Positions 24,484 to 33,750 are shown, counted from the stretch's first letter. The stretch: DNA of 64,000 nt from Cytophagaceae bacterium (GCA_017984215.1 JAGOAA010000007.1:1-64000), one strand, 5' to 3'. Program-made: numbers and translations. Notes: a model not told the origin generated them from the letters alone.

Positions 24484-24516
24484 CAAAGATATTTTGCGGT
24501 AATATTAAGGATAAAA
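24484..24516 (-). promoter_or_regulatory. Promoter of the fibronectin-repeat lipoprotein
   Basis: On the minus strand TTTA is followed after 20 nt by TATCTTTG, a perfect TAnnTTTG -7 box. The ATG lies 20 nt downstream of the box. Confidence 0.5.
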
Positions 24517-24584
24517 TTTAATTAATAGAACCTATCCTGATGGATGTCAGCAAAGAATAAATAGGATTTTTGTAAATTGCCGGA

Positions 24585-24698
24585 TAATATTTCGGTGTGA
24601 GCGATTGTAGGAATGCTAGCATTTCCCGGTCGCGACATAGAAAAAATTAGAACTAGGATTATTTAAAACCTCCTTGAGATTCAGGGAGGTTTTTTTTA
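24585..24698 (+). ncRNA. Candidate small RNA, copy A
   Basis: No gene covers this stretch. It shares AGAACTAGGATTAT (24649-24662) and a loosely similar upstream part (TAATATTTCGGTGTGAG) with 45200-45294, and in both places the motif sits 3-5 nt before a strong terminator. Here the hairpin is AAACCTCC / GGGAGGTTT followed by T5. The 5' end is not determined. Confidence 0.4.
24666..24698. terminator. Terminator shared by the candidate RNA and the XRE gene
   Basis: AAACCTCC-TTGAGATTCA-GGGAGGTTT is followed by a T run on the plus strand and flanked by A/T on the other side. The stop codon of the XRE gene lies in the T run. Confidence 0.8.
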
Positions 24699-24920
24699 GA
24701 TGTTCTGGAATAATTCACACATTTTGACATCCAGCGCCTGTGCTATTTTGTATACTTGAAATAAACTGGTATTAATCTGGCCAAGCTCGATTCTGCTTAG
24801 CTGCGTATATTCCATGTTCGCGTCAGAAGCGAGTTTCTCGATGGTCAAGCCCTTAGCCAATCGAATGACTCGAATATTGGCTCCTACTTTTCTGCTGATC
24901 TCTTTTTTGCTTGATTCCAT
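24696..24920 (-). CDS. Small XRE-family helix-turn-helix regulator
   Basis: The product has 74 residues and consists only of an HTH_3 domain: NIRVIRLAKGLTIEKLASDANMEYTQLSRIELGQ and a last helix LFQVYKIAQALDVKMCELF. Such short Cro/CI-like proteins repress one or a few promoters. It is a lone gene at the left edge of the exopolysaccharide locus, with a stop inside the terminator of the candidate RNA. Its target is unknown; no toxin gene is next to it. Confidence 0.88.
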   Translation of the reverse strand: MESSKKEISRKVGANIRVIRLAKGLTIEKLASDANMEYTQLSRIELGQINTSLFQVYKIAQALDVKMCELFQNI

Positions 24921-25079
24921 GCCGCAAATTTGACATAGTACGGTATCGCTTACAATGGCATATTTGTGACATTAGCATGAAATATTCGTTTGTTTGTATG
25001 CTGGCTAAATAGGTGAAATATGTTAATCACTTATTTAAGTGTTTTAAATGATTTAGTTAACGGTTTTCGACGGTATATG

Positions 25080-25526
25080 TTAATTATCTTCAATTAATAG
25101 ATCTTCGATTGATTCTTTACTGATATCCTTGTGCAAACAATAGTATTTTGATCTCCGGTCCAGTTCTGTCGACTGACGCTCAATGCATTCTGGAACCTTG
25201 TAAATCATCTTTAATTTCATATTCAAATCCTTTAGAAAGAGATGTCGGCGTTGGCGTTGGTTTTCTTTAGAAAGACGCTCAATACGCAATATTTCATTGG
25301 CCTCTACCACGGAGAGTAACCTGGATTCACTGGTCAAAATTCTTTTTAAAAATCTTATTTCTAAGGTATCAAAATAAGGCATAAGAATTTTGGATTCGTT
25401 AGTAGGCTCATTTTCAACAGCTACTTGCGCGGTTGCTGAGCTATTTTTCCTTATGAAACGCTTGAAATTTATGCCAATCGTAACACCTAAGGTTAAGGCA
25501 AGGATTACACTTGAGATAATTGCCAT
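25080..25526 (-). CDS. TM protein with winged-helix-like C-terminal domain, short paralogue of the 46272 regulator
   Basis: The product has 148 residues: one membrane helix (IISSVILALTLGVTIGINF, 3-21), a polar linker to about 50, and a C-terminal domain. That domain aligns with the end of the 46272-47615 product: FDxLE, EANEILxxxxxSKENQRxxR, DLNxKL, IER, DxR, YxL. The larger relative has a periplasmic sensor in front of the helix; here it is missing. I infer a membrane-bound transcription regulator of the adjoining exopolysaccharide operon. It is divergent from that operon. Confidence 0.65.
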   Translation of the reverse strand: MAIISSVILALTLGVTIGINFKRFIRKNSSATAQVAVENEPTNESKILMPYFDTLEIRFLKRILTSESRLLSVVEANEILRIERLSKENQRQRRHLFLKDLNMKLKMIYKVPECIERQSTELDRRSKYYCLHKDISKESIEDLLIEDN

Positions 25527-25574
25527 AGTAAATTGTGTAAATGATAGAACAGGTTGAGTTAAATGTTAAACCAA

Positions 25575-25608
25575 TATAATATGTCATATATGCTATAATA
25601 TGTTATAC
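25575..25608. promoter_or_regulatory. Direct repeat in the regulator / exopolysaccharide intergenic region
   Basis: TATAATATGTCATA and TATAATATGTTATA recur at 19-bp spacing (25575 and 25594), followed by the palindrome GTTATAAC. Spacing near two helical turns suits binding by a regulator on one face. The rest of 25527-25817 holds no gene I can support; it should carry the operon promoter. Confidence 0.35.
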
Positions 25609-25817
25609 GGGTTATAACAATTTTTTATTTATCTAACGGTCATTTTGGCTATTCTGTGATTCTGAGTCCTATTTATGTTAAAACGGTTATTGACGTATCT
25701 TCTTCTTCCTATATTATTCTTTTGAGTATTGAAAATCCTTTTGTCATCTGCGGCGTTCTTTTTAGCCCTATCGTGTGACTCAAGGCGGCGAAGCCGTGTT
25801 CTACTAATCAATACTTT

Positions 25818-26597
25818 ATGCATTTAAAAAACGCTATCCTATTTGCGTCCATCGCAATATTTTTAGGATCCTGTGGTATTAATCGTGAGTTGGCTTATTT
25901 TAAAGGCCAACAAGACACCACCCTCACACTGGCTCAACATTCTTACGAGCCAAGCATTCAAACCGGAGACATTTTGTTTGTTGGAATCAGTAGTTCTGAT
26001 CCTCAAAGTTCCGCGTTGTTCAATAGTGTTAATGCGGTGCCGGCCAACAATGCGGCGGGGGCCAACTTCATGACACAATCGGTAACGCCTGGCTTACTCG
26101 TTGATAATCAAGGTAGTATACAATTGCCTAAAATTGGAAAGTTGACGGTAAAAGGAATGACAAAATCGGAACTGACACAAGCGCTTCAAATTGCACTTAT
26201 TCCGTATTTAAAAGATCCGATCGTCAGCATCCGTTTTATGAATTACCGTGTGACCGTTTTGGGTGAGGTGGTGCGTCCATCGACCTTTAATGTGTCCAAT
26301 GAACGCATTTCAGTGCTGGAAGCGCTGGGCATGGCCGGAGATTTAACGGCCTATGGAAATCGAAACAATGTTCTCGTTATACATGAAAATGAAGGAAAGA
26401 AAGAATTTCATCGTGTCAATTTAAACAAGATGGAATTATTTCAATCCCAGCATTTTTACCTTCAAAGCAATGATGTGGTTTATGTAGAGCCCAACAAAGC
26501 GAAATCCTACCTAGGTAGCGAAACGTCGGTCTATCTTCCGGCCATCATCAGCAGTGCGACTTTGCTCGTACTCGTAGTCAATAATTTCTTTAAATAA
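25818..26597 (+). CDS. Wza-like polysaccharide export lipoprotein
   Basis: The product has 259 residues with lipobox FLGSC (C19). A polysaccharide export domain follows (YEPSIQTGDILFVGISSSDP), then TPGLLVDNQGSIQLPKIGKLTVKGMTKSELTQAL and a SLBB-like part (FRVTVLGEVVRPSTFNVSNERISVLEAL-type). A C-terminal membrane segment, LPAIISSATLLVLVVNNF, is typical of Bacteroidota members. It should form the outer-membrane or periplasmic export channel. It is the first gene of the operon, 6 nt before the Wzc-like gene. Confidence 0.9.
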   Translation: MHLKNAILFASIAIFLGSCGINRELAYFKGQQDTTLTLAQHSYEPSIQTGDILFVGISSSDPQSSALFNSVNAVPANNAAGANFMTQSVTPGLLVDNQGSIQLPKIGKLTVKGMTKSELTQALQIALIPYLKDPIVSIRFMNYRVTVLGEVVRPSTFNVSNERISVLEALGMAGDLTAYGNRNNVLVIHENEGKKEFHRVNLNKMELFQSQHFYLQSNDVVYVEPNKAKSYLGSETSVYLPAIISSATLLVLVVNNFFK

Positions 26598-26603
26598 CAC
26601 TTC

Positions 26604-29015
26604 ATGCAATCAGAATTTGATGATTCATTTGATTTGAATCAATCACAGGACGGCAATTTATTTACCCAAATTGCACAGACCTATCTACCTTTTTGGCCTG
26701 TATTTGTCTTAACTGTCCTCTTAAGTGTCTTGGGTTCTTTCTTTTACCTGCGTTACACCGCACCGGTTTACCAGGTGAATGCCAAATTGCTCGTGAAGGA
26801 TGATAAGAATGGGGCAGGAGCAGCCCAAATGTTGGACGCTTTCGATATTTTCGGGGACAAGAAGGTTGTCGACAACGAGATTGAAATCATTCAATCTAGT
26901 CCTTTGATGGAGCAAGTCGTTCGTGACTTAAACCTATATACGACACAAACACATATTGGGAATGTTTTGGATCGTGAGTTGTATGGCCAGCAAGCGCCGC
27001 TTCAGTTGATCGCGATGCAAAAGGATTCTGTACAAACATTGCGCGAAGCAATTCCTGTCGATGTTGATTTCCAACAAAAACGTTTCTCCATTCAGGGAAA
27101 ATCCTATCCACTGGGTTCACGCCTTTATTTAAACGGACAATATTATTACGTTTCGCTGAATCCTGCTTTTGTTCCTGCGAAGGATTTGCCGAAGCCCTAT
27201 ACGATTTTACTTAAAACGCATGCGGTGGCAGATGTGGCAGCGCAATTATTGACAAGTCTAAAGGCGGAGGCGAGTACGAAAAAGTCCACCGTCATTTATT
27301 TGAGTATGGAAACAATCGTGCCGCACAAAGGGCGCGATGTGATCAATCAATTGTTTAAGGTCTATGATGAATTCGCGATCGAGGACAAAAACTTGGTGGC
27401 GAAGAATACCTTACGTTTTGTAGAAGGTCGTTTGGGTATCGTATCGGATGAATTAGGCCAAGTAGAGGAAAACATCAAGAATTACAAGACCCGCGAGGGC
27501 ATCGTGAACATCGGTGAACAAGGGAAATTGTTCTTGGAATCGGTGAAGGAACACGATCAAAAGCTATCCGAGATAGGAATTCAGCTTTCTGTATTAAGCG
27601 ACATCGAGCAATATGTGACCGCCAAAAAGCCGAGCACGGCTGTAGTTCCATCCTTGATGGGCATTAACGATGCCACGCTAGTCCAATTATTAGGCAAGTT
27701 ATATGAGGCGGAATTACAATTGTCCCGTATTTCCAAGGTAACGGGTGGTCAGTCGGATTTACAGGCGCAGCTGCGCGAAGAGATCGCGGCGCTGAAACCC
27801 TCGATATTGGAGAACATTGGGAATATTCGCGATAATTTGAAGACGGCGCAGGCCAACTTGCAAAATAAGCTCAAAGAAAGCAATGCCATGCTCGTGGAGA
27901 TTCCATCCAAGGAAAAGGCCTTGGTGGAGATTAGTCGGCAGCAGGTCATTAAGAATACCATTTACACCTTCTTGTTGCAGAAACGCGAGGAGTCAGCCTT
28001 GTCATCTGCCTCAGCCATTGCGGACAGTCGGGTCGTGGAACCCGCCGTGTACAGTGCCTCACCCATTAAACCTAAACGGAACATCATTTATTTAATCGGT
28101 TTGGCGATTGGTATTGGATTAGGTGTCTTATACGTCTTGTTTAAGGAGACCTATAATCCCAAAGTTTTGTTCCGTGGAGACATCGAGCGCCGGGTGAAGG
28201 CGCCTATCTTGGGTGAATTAGCGCAAGGAGACTCTGAGGAGCACATCGTGGTGAAGGCGGGCAAGCGAACGATTTTGGCGGAGCAATTCCGGATGTTACG
28301 AACCAACTTGGCTTATCTGGGATTGAATCAAGAAAAAGGCAATGTGATTCAGGTGACATCATCCATCTCCGGAGAAGGAAAGTCCTTTGTGTCTGGAAAC
28401 TTGGCGGCGACCATCGCGCTGACCGGTCGGTCGGTCTTGATTATGGAATTGGACTTACGTAAACCTAAAGTGCGTCAATATTTCGGGTTGGAAAAGGGGA
28501 ATGGGGTAACGGATTATTTGATTGAATTAGCGACCTTGGATCAGGTGATTCAGCCGGTACCGCAGGCCGATAACTTATTCATCATGTCAGCTGGGGCGAT
28601 TCCACCGAACCCCACGGAGCTTTTGGGATCTGACGCATTCCAATCCATGATGGAGGAATTAAAGCAGCGCTTTGATTACATTGTGATGGACACAGCGCCA
28701 ATCTCACTCGTGACCGATTCGCAGGTACTCGCGCATCATGCGCAGGCAACGATGTATGTGTTGCGCCATAATTATACGACCAAAAACTACCTGGATTTCA
28801 TCCAGCAATTATTTGTCTCCAATAAATTCAATAAGCTTAATTTGATCTACAATGGATTAAAGCCGAGGGGCTTAAAGATGTATGGAAAGGGGTATGGCTA
28901 TGGTTACGGATATGGATACGGGTATGGCTATGGGTACGGCTATGGTTATTATGCGGAGGATAAGAAGGGTACAAGTTCAATGTGGAAACGAATCCAATCT
29001 AAATTTAAAGCTTAA
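26604..29015 (+). CDS. Wzc-like chain-length regulator and tyrosine kinase with Gly-Tyr tail
   Basis: The product has 803 residues. An N-terminal Wzz domain has a first membrane helix at about 32-52 and a second at about 495-515. Periplasmic coiled coils lie between them. The BY-kinase domain has Walker A SSISGEGKS (about 585-593), Walker A' IMELDLRKP (about 613-621) and Walker B YIVMDTAP (about 691-698). Residues 763-783 are ten Gly-Tyr pairs plus one Tyr, the autophosphorylation tail in an unusual repeated form. The protein sets chain length and couples polymerisation with export. The PHP phosphatase at 41066 is the likely opponent. Confidence 0.92.
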   Translation: MQSEFDDSFDLNQSQDGNLFTQIAQTYLPFWPVFVLTVLLSVLGSFFYLRYTAPVYQVNAKLLVKDDKNGAGAAQMLDAFDIFGDKKVVDNEIEIIQSSPLMEQVVRDLNLYTTQTHIGNVLDRELYGQQAPLQLIAMQKDSVQTLREAIPVDVDFQQKRFSIQGKSYPLGSRLYLNGQYYYVSLNPAFVPAKDLPKPYTILLKTHAVADVAAQLLTSLKAEASTKKSTVIYLSMETIVPHKGRDVINQLFKVYDEFAIEDKNLVAKNTLRFVEGRLGIVSDELGQVEENIKNYKTREGIVNIGEQGKLFLESVKEHDQKLSEIGIQLSVLSDIEQYVTAKKPSTAVVPSLMGINDATLVQLLGKLYEAELQLSRISKVTGGQSDLQAQLREEIAALKPSILENIGNIRDNLKTAQANLQNKLKESNAMLVEIPSKEKALVEISRQQVIKNTIYTFLLQKREESALSSASAIADSRVVEPAVYSASPIKPKRNIIYLIGLAIGIGLGVLYVLFKETYNPKVLFRGDIERRVKAPILGELAQGDSEEHIVVKAGKRTILAEQFRMLRTNLAYLGLNQEKGNVIQVTSSISGEGKSFVSGNLAATIALTGRSVLIMELDLRKPKVRQYFGLEKGNGVTDYLIELATLDQVIQPVPQADNLFIMSAGAIPPNPTELLGSDAFQSMMEELKQRFDYIVMDTAPISLVTDSQVLAHHAQATMYVLRHNYTTKNYLDFIQQLFVSNKFNKLNLIYNGLKPRGLKMYGKGYGYGYGYGYGYGYGYGYGYYAEDKKGTSSMWKRIQSKFKA
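28890..28952 (+). repeat. Six-base minisatellite coding the Gly-Tyr tail
   Basis: Ten units of GGN-TAT/TAC occur in frame inside the wzc-like gene. Their third bases differ, so slippage is limited, but length change by whole units would leave the frame intact. Confidence 0.85.
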
Positions 29016-29022
29016 GGTAATT

Positions 29023-30564
29023 TTGGAAGCAGCGAAGCGGGTAGCTAAAAATACGGGTATTTTATATATCCGAATGGCTATTACGGTTTTTATATCCCTT
29101 TATTCCACTCGGCTAATTTTAGCCGCCTTGGGTGTGGCAGATTTTGGTTTATTTAATTTGGTAGGCGGTGTAATTTCCATGTTGGGTTTTCTTAACAGTT
29201 CAATGGCTGCGGCGACTCAGCGCTTTATGTCATTTGCGCAAGGGGCAGGTGATTTAGAAAGGGTTAAACGGATTTTCAACATGAGCTCCTTGTTGCACTG
29301 GGGAATTGCCATTTTAGTGTTATTCTTATTAGAATGTGCAGGTTATTTTTTCTTTCATGGAATATTAAATATTGCGCCAGATCGAATTGAAGTAGCCAAA
29401 CTTATTTATCAATTCATGGTCATCAGTACAGTGTTTACCGTGATATCGGTGCCTTATGAAGCAGTGATTACCAGCCATGAAAATATGATGGTTTATGCCA
29501 TCTTGGGAGTTTTTGAAGCAGTTTTAAAATTAGCTATCGCTTTTTACATCACTCATACAGTTTTTGATCATTTAGTGATGTATGGTGTTTTAATGGCAGC
29601 CTTATCCGTATTATTATTAATTATTAAAAGGATTTATTGTCATCGCGTTTACGAGGAATGCCGCTTACATACTCGGAAATATTATGACAAGCCTTTACTA
29701 AAAGAGATGGGCGGATTTGCTGGGTGGTCTTTGTTAGGAAGCTCTAGTGGTATGTTGGCGAATTATGGGCAAGGAATTGTTTTAAACATTTTTTTTGGAA
29801 CAGTTATTAATGCTGCCCATTCGATATCTAGTCAAATAAGTGGTCAATTAGGTACTTTTTCAGTTGGACTTACTAAATCCATGAACCCTTTATTAGATAA
29901 ATATGAAGGTGCCGGAAATAGGGTTAGTATGTTGAAAACTATATTTACAGGAACAAAAATTTCTTTCTTTTTATTGAGTATTCTATACGTACCTTTTATA
30001 ATTGAAATGCCATTTATTATGCAGTTTTGGCTAACTAATGTACCTGAATATACTGTGTTATTTTGTAGGCTTCTATTGATACGTAACTTAATTGAACAGT
30101 TTTATATACCACTTTCAAATGCAATTTCATCAGTGGGTAATATTCGTAGGTTCCAGAAAGCGAATGCGGTATTAAATTTATTGCCAATAATTACCTCTTT
30201 TCTATTATTTAATTTTGGGTTTCCTGCATATACTTTGTATATAATTTTTATAATTTTTACGACCCTTCAATATTTTAACGTAGCTCATATTTCAAAAATA
30301 TTTCTTGGCGTTTCTCAAATGAAATATTTTAATGAAGTTATACTCAAGTGTGCCTCTGCATTCGGGGTTTCACTTATTTTAGGTTTTTTGCCACTCATGT
30401 TTTTTAGTGATAGTTTAATTAGGTTGTTTTTAGTGTCATCAGCAGGTATGTTATCATATTTATGGCTAATTAGGACTATTACATTAACTCCTGAAGAAAA
30501 AATGATTTTTAAAAAACTAATCTTGTCTAAGTTTAAGATCCTTTCTTTAAATGATAGGATTTAA
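29023..30564 (+). CDS. Wzx-type flippase (polysaccharide transporter, MOP superfamily)
   Basis: The product has 513 residues from the TTG at 29023, 8 nt after the kinase stop. A longer frame upstream is only the shifted reading of the Gly-Tyr repeat. Twelve to fourteen membrane segments are visible. RMAITVFISLYSTRLILAALGVADFGLFNLVGGV at the start is the usual opening of Bacteroidota Wzx proteins. It should move lipid-linked repeat units across the inner membrane. Base composition turns AT-rich within the gene, from about 29.8 kb on. Confidence 0.88.
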   Translation: MEAAKRVAKNTGILYIRMAITVFISLYSTRLILAALGVADFGLFNLVGGVISMLGFLNSSMAAATQRFMSFAQGAGDLERVKRIFNMSSLLHWGIAILVLFLLECAGYFFFHGILNIAPDRIEVAKLIYQFMVISTVFTVISVPYEAVITSHENMMVYAILGVFEAVLKLAIAFYITHTVFDHLVMYGVLMAALSVLLLIIKRIYCHRVYEECRLHTRKYYDKPLLKEMGGFAGWSLLGSSSGMLANYGQGIVLNIFFGTVINAAHSISSQISGQLGTFSVGLTKSMNPLLDKYEGAGNRVSMLKTIFTGTKISFFLLSILYVPFIIEMPFIMQFWLTNVPEYTVLFCRLLLIRNLIEQFYIPLSNAISSVGNIRRFQKANAVLNLLPIITSFLLFNFGFPAYTLYIIFIIFTTLQYFNVAHISKIFLGVSQMKYFNEVILKCASAFGVSLILGFLPLMFFSDSLIRLFLVSSAGMLSYLWLIRTITLTPEEKMIFKKLILSKFKILSLNDRI

Positions 30565-30567
30565 ATT

Positions 30568-31569
30568 ATGTTCATTAATCAATTTGCCAAAATTAAAAAT
30601 AGGGTTAGGTCTGAAATTATAAATTTTTCTAGATCTAAATCGTTTTATTTTTTATTATATAAATGTTATTGGCGGTACCTCTTGATTAAGGAAAAGTCCA
30701 GTAATTACTCTGTCAATTATTACACTGCTGCCCCTAATATTGGGGCTGGAATTGGGCATCAAATAGCTAATTGGATTGCTGGGTATTGGTTTGCAAAGAA
30801 GTTTGGATTAAAATATGCCCATAGTCCATTTTCAGTCGCAATTTGGGATGTATTTCTTGGATTTGGTCAAAACGAGCCAATTGTAAATGATTTAATTAAA
30901 GTTGGCTATAAGGTGGTAAAGTTGCCTTTATTTGATGAATTCAATAGTGCCGAAATGGTATTACAAGAAAAGATTATTGCATCATATTCTGGTCAAAAAG
31001 TCATTTTTAAAGCAGAGCAAGACCAAGGTTACCATGACCAGTTTGGTGTAATGGATGCTTTGAAACTAAAGTTTTTCAATTCACCAGCCCGTTTGAATGA
31101 CCGTTTAATTTATGATGACAAATTTCTGAATATAGCTATTCACATTCGGCGAGGCGATATTTCTGAGGGGCAAGAAAATAGAAATCCGAATTTGTTAATT
31201 CGATGGCAAAGTAATGAATACTTCTACAATGTGTTGAAAAATGTTCTTGCTTCAATTAAACCTTATCCAAAGCCAGTTGCTATTTATTTGTTTTCTCAAG
31301 GAAATGATGATGATTTTTCAGAGTTCAAACAATTTGAAAATATTCATTTTTGTTTAGAATTTAATGCAATGGATTCTTTTTTGCATTTGGTTTATGCTGA
31401 TATATTAATCACAAGTAAAAGTTCATTTTCATACAAGCCTGCTTTATTAAATAATGGTATTAAGATTTCTCCTAAAGATTTTTGGCACGGGTATCCTAAT
31501 TTAACTAACTGGATAATAGCAGATGAGTCTGGCGAATTACTCAATAACATACTCAACTTAGATGAATAA
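30568..31569 (+). CDS. GT11-like glycosyltransferase, probably fucosyltransferase
   Basis: The product has 333 residues and no membrane segment. GAGIGHQIANW (59-69) and HIRRGD (192-197) are the two motifs of the GT11/GT23/GT65-type fold; the HxRRGD motif binds the GDP-sugar. GT11 members are alpha-1,2-fucosyltransferases, so a fucose residue in the polymer is likely but not certain. It begins 3 nt after the flippase gene and overlaps the next gene by 8 nt. It belongs to the AT-rich cassette. Confidence 0.7.
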   Translation: MFINQFAKIKNRVRSEIINFSRSKSFYFLLYKCYWRYLLIKEKSSNYSVNYYTAAPNIGAGIGHQIANWIAGYWFAKKFGLKYAHSPFSVAIWDVFLGFGQNEPIVNDLIKVGYKVVKLPLFDEFNSAEMVLQEKIIASYSGQKVIFKAEQDQGYHDQFGVMDALKLKFFNSPARLNDRLIYDDKFLNIAIHIRRGDISEGQENRNPNLLIRWQSNEYFYNVLKNVLASIKPYPKPVAIYLFSQGNDDDFSEFKQFENIHFCLEFNAMDSFLHLVYADILITSKSSFSYKPALLNNGIKISPKDFWHGYPNLTNWIIADESGELLNNILNLDE

Positions 31570-32527
31570 TTTTCAAATATTTGCATTAAAATGTCTCAGA
31601 AAAGCGTATCAATATTTTATGGGTTCGCGAGATATTTCTAAAGCAGAATGTATTCAAGATCCTCATGTCGCTTCACAAATAATTTTTGAAACGTTGACCT
31701 CAGATGCCCCATGTTTAATTGGTCGATTTGGAGCTAACGAATTATTATGTTTAACAACATATTTAGGTGTGAAAGAAAATAATAGGAATATATTTTCATT
31801 TATAACTGGAAAATCTTCTGAATGGTGGTGGAATGAACAAAATTTAGTGAATATGAACATTGTTGCAGGATTTTATCCGCTTCAAATGGATAAGATTGAG
31901 CAATTCTGTCAGCTAATGCTTGAGGATATTACACATATCGATGTTTTAGGTTCCTGGTTAAATGATGAGCAAAGATTTAGTGATAAAATGAAAAGTTGCA
32001 CAAAAGTTGGTTTTGAATTGTTGAATCCTTTTTTTTCAAATAATCCATGGACAAAAGCATTAGAACACAAAAAAATCTTGGTTGTACATCCATTTTCAGA
32101 AACAATAGAAAGTCAATATTTGAATAGAAAGTTACTTTTCGATAACGAAATATTGGTGGAATTTGATTTAGAAACAATTAAGGCTGTTCAAAGTTATGCT
32201 GGCATTCAAACTGATTTTAAAGATTGGTTTGAAGCATTGGAATTTATGAAAAATGAAATTAATCGCAAGGATTTTGATATTTGTTTAATTGGCTGTGGAG
32301 CATATGGATTACCATTAGCGGCATATGTAAAAAGTATTGGAAAAAAAGCAATTCATTTAGGAGGGAGTTTACAGTTGCTTTTTGGAATTAAAGGTAAGAG
32401 ATGGCTTGATCCAAATTATAATTCTAATTACAACTACTCATTATTGGTGAATGAATATTGGGTTAGTCCTAATGATAGCGAGACTCCTAAATATTCTAAT
32501 ATCGTTGAGGGTAGCACATATTGGTAA
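31562..32527 (+). CDS. Putative GT-D-fold glycosyltransferase, paralogue 1
   Basis: The product has 321 residues. IGRFGANELLCL near 53-64, DVLGSW near 129, HPFSETIESQY near 178 and DICLIGCGAYGLPLAAYVKSIGKKAIHLGG near 240-270 are shared with the gene at 36705. The RFGxxE opening and the late xxGxGAYGxPLAAY segment resemble the GT-D (DUF1792-type) transferases, where a GTxTVLAYDL-like segment has the same place. The name is inference from this pattern. The C-terminus ends in GSTYW, and the paralogue ends in NGCYW. Confidence 0.55.
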   Translation: MNNFQIFALKCLRKAYQYFMGSRDISKAECIQDPHVASQIIFETLTSDAPCLIGRFGANELLCLTTYLGVKENNRNIFSFITGKSSEWWWNEQNLVNMNIVAGFYPLQMDKIEQFCQLMLEDITHIDVLGSWLNDEQRFSDKMKSCTKVGFELLNPFFSNNPWTKALEHKKILVVHPFSETIESQYLNRKLLFDNEILVEFDLETIKAVQSYAGIQTDFKDWFEALEFMKNEINRKDFDICLIGCGAYGLPLAAYVKSIGKKAIHLGGSLQLLFGIKGKRWLDPNYNSNYNYSLLVNEYWVSPNDSETPKYSNIVEGSTYW

Positions 32528-32541
32528 ATTAAATTGCATAA

Positions 32542-33750
32542 ATGCATATCGCAATATTAGCCCCAATTCATAGATCATTTATATCATTTTTATTGCCGAA
32601 TTATTTGTTGAATGATTTGCCAGAGGGATATAATGGTGCTCCATGGATTGGTCCAATGCTAGCTGAATTAGTTAATCAGGGGCATACTGTTACAGTAATT
32701 ACTACTTCAATCGCTACTGATGGCGAATATTCTACAAAATTGTTTAATTGTAAAAACTTCACATGGATTGTTGTAGCATCTAGGAAACATTCTTTTCGAA
32801 TGAACGGACTTAGACTTGGACGAATAGTTGATTTTTTTTTCTACGAGCAAAAACAAATGTTGGATAATATAAAAGTTTTAAATCCTGATATTATCCATGC
32901 TTTTTGGTCATACGAGTTTGCTGGTGTAGCAATTAAATCAAAATTGCCTTGTTTAGTAACAGTGCATGATAATGCACATGAAGTTCTTAGGCATTTTAAG
33001 AATTTATATCGATTTTTTAGATTATTGATGTCAGAATTATATTTAAGTAGGGTTAAATATGCATCAACCCCTTCACCTTATTTGTATAATTACGTGCAAT
33101 CAAGGTGCGAAAAAGTTGAAATAATTCCTAATCCAGTCTTTATTTCTAATAAAATAGATCAAATTAAATTAAAAATAAATAAAAGAGTTGAAAAGTTTAA
33201 TTCTCCCAAAATAATTATGATTTTTAATGGATGGGATTCTCTTAAGAATGGAAATAATGCATTGGTGGCATTTAATTTGTTTTTAGATAATTCACCGAAC
33301 GCTACATTACATTTGTATGGAAATGGTACTGAATTATATGGCAATGCTTATATACATGCAAAGTCTTTAAACATTCGAAATGTCTATTTTAATGGATTTG
33401 CTTCTCATGAAATGATATTTCAGGCTCTAAATGACTCACATTTGCTATTGCATCCATCTCTTGAAGAATCTTTTGGAGTTGTATTGATAGAGGCAATGTC
33501 TTTAGGTATTCCATGTATTGGAGGTTATAATTCTGGAGCAGTGCCTTGGGTAATTAATAACGAACAATTATTGGTAGACGTCCTAAATCCAAATAGCATA
33601 TCAGATAAATTATTAGCGTTATTTACTAGCAGTGATTTTTATATAGAATCGGCTTTATTGGGGTATATGAATGTTAAGGATAGATTTTCTGTTAAAAATG
33701 TTGTGGAATCATATCTATCTTTATATGACAGAATTTTACAAAAAAAGTAA
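32542..33750 (+). CDS. Glycosyltransferase family 4
   Basis: The product has 402 residues with GT-B fold. The donor-binding region shows HPSLEESFGVVLIEAMSLGIPCIGG, with the EX7E pair of the GT4 family. An N-terminal acceptor domain has GAPWIGPMLAELVNQGHTVTVIT. It transfers one sugar of the repeat unit at the cytoplasmic face of the inner membrane. It lies in the AT-rich cassette. Linkage and sugar cannot be read from sequence. Confidence 0.88.
   Translation: MHIAILAPIHRSFISFLLPNYLLNDLPEGYNGAPWIGPMLAELVNQGHTVTVITTSIATDGEYSTKLFNCKNFTWIVVASRKHSFRMNGLRLGRIVDFFFYEQKQMLDNIKVLNPDIIHAFWSYEFAGVAIKSKLPCLVTVHDNAHEVLRHFKNLYRFFRLLMSELYLSRVKYASTPSPYLYNYVQSRCEKVEIIPNPVFISNKIDQIKLKINKRVEKFNSPKIIMIFNGWDSLKNGNNALVAFNLFLDNSPNATLHLYGNGTELYGNAYIHAKSLNIRNVYFNGFASHEMIFQALNDSHLLLHPSLEESFGVVLIEAMSLGIPCIGGYNSGAVPWVINNEQLLVDVLNPNSISDKLLALFTSSDFYIESALLGYMNVKDRFSVKNVVESYLSLYDRILQKK

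Noticed and set aside
25629-25823. 64-residue minus-strand frame opposite the operon leader
   Set aside because: Very basic composition with no recognisable fold, and it lies over the region that should hold the promoter of the export gene.
28882-29022. Met-rich N-terminal extension of the flippase
   Set aside because: It is the shifted reading of the Gly-Tyr repeat of the kinase gene. Flippase relatives begin close to the TTG at 29023.
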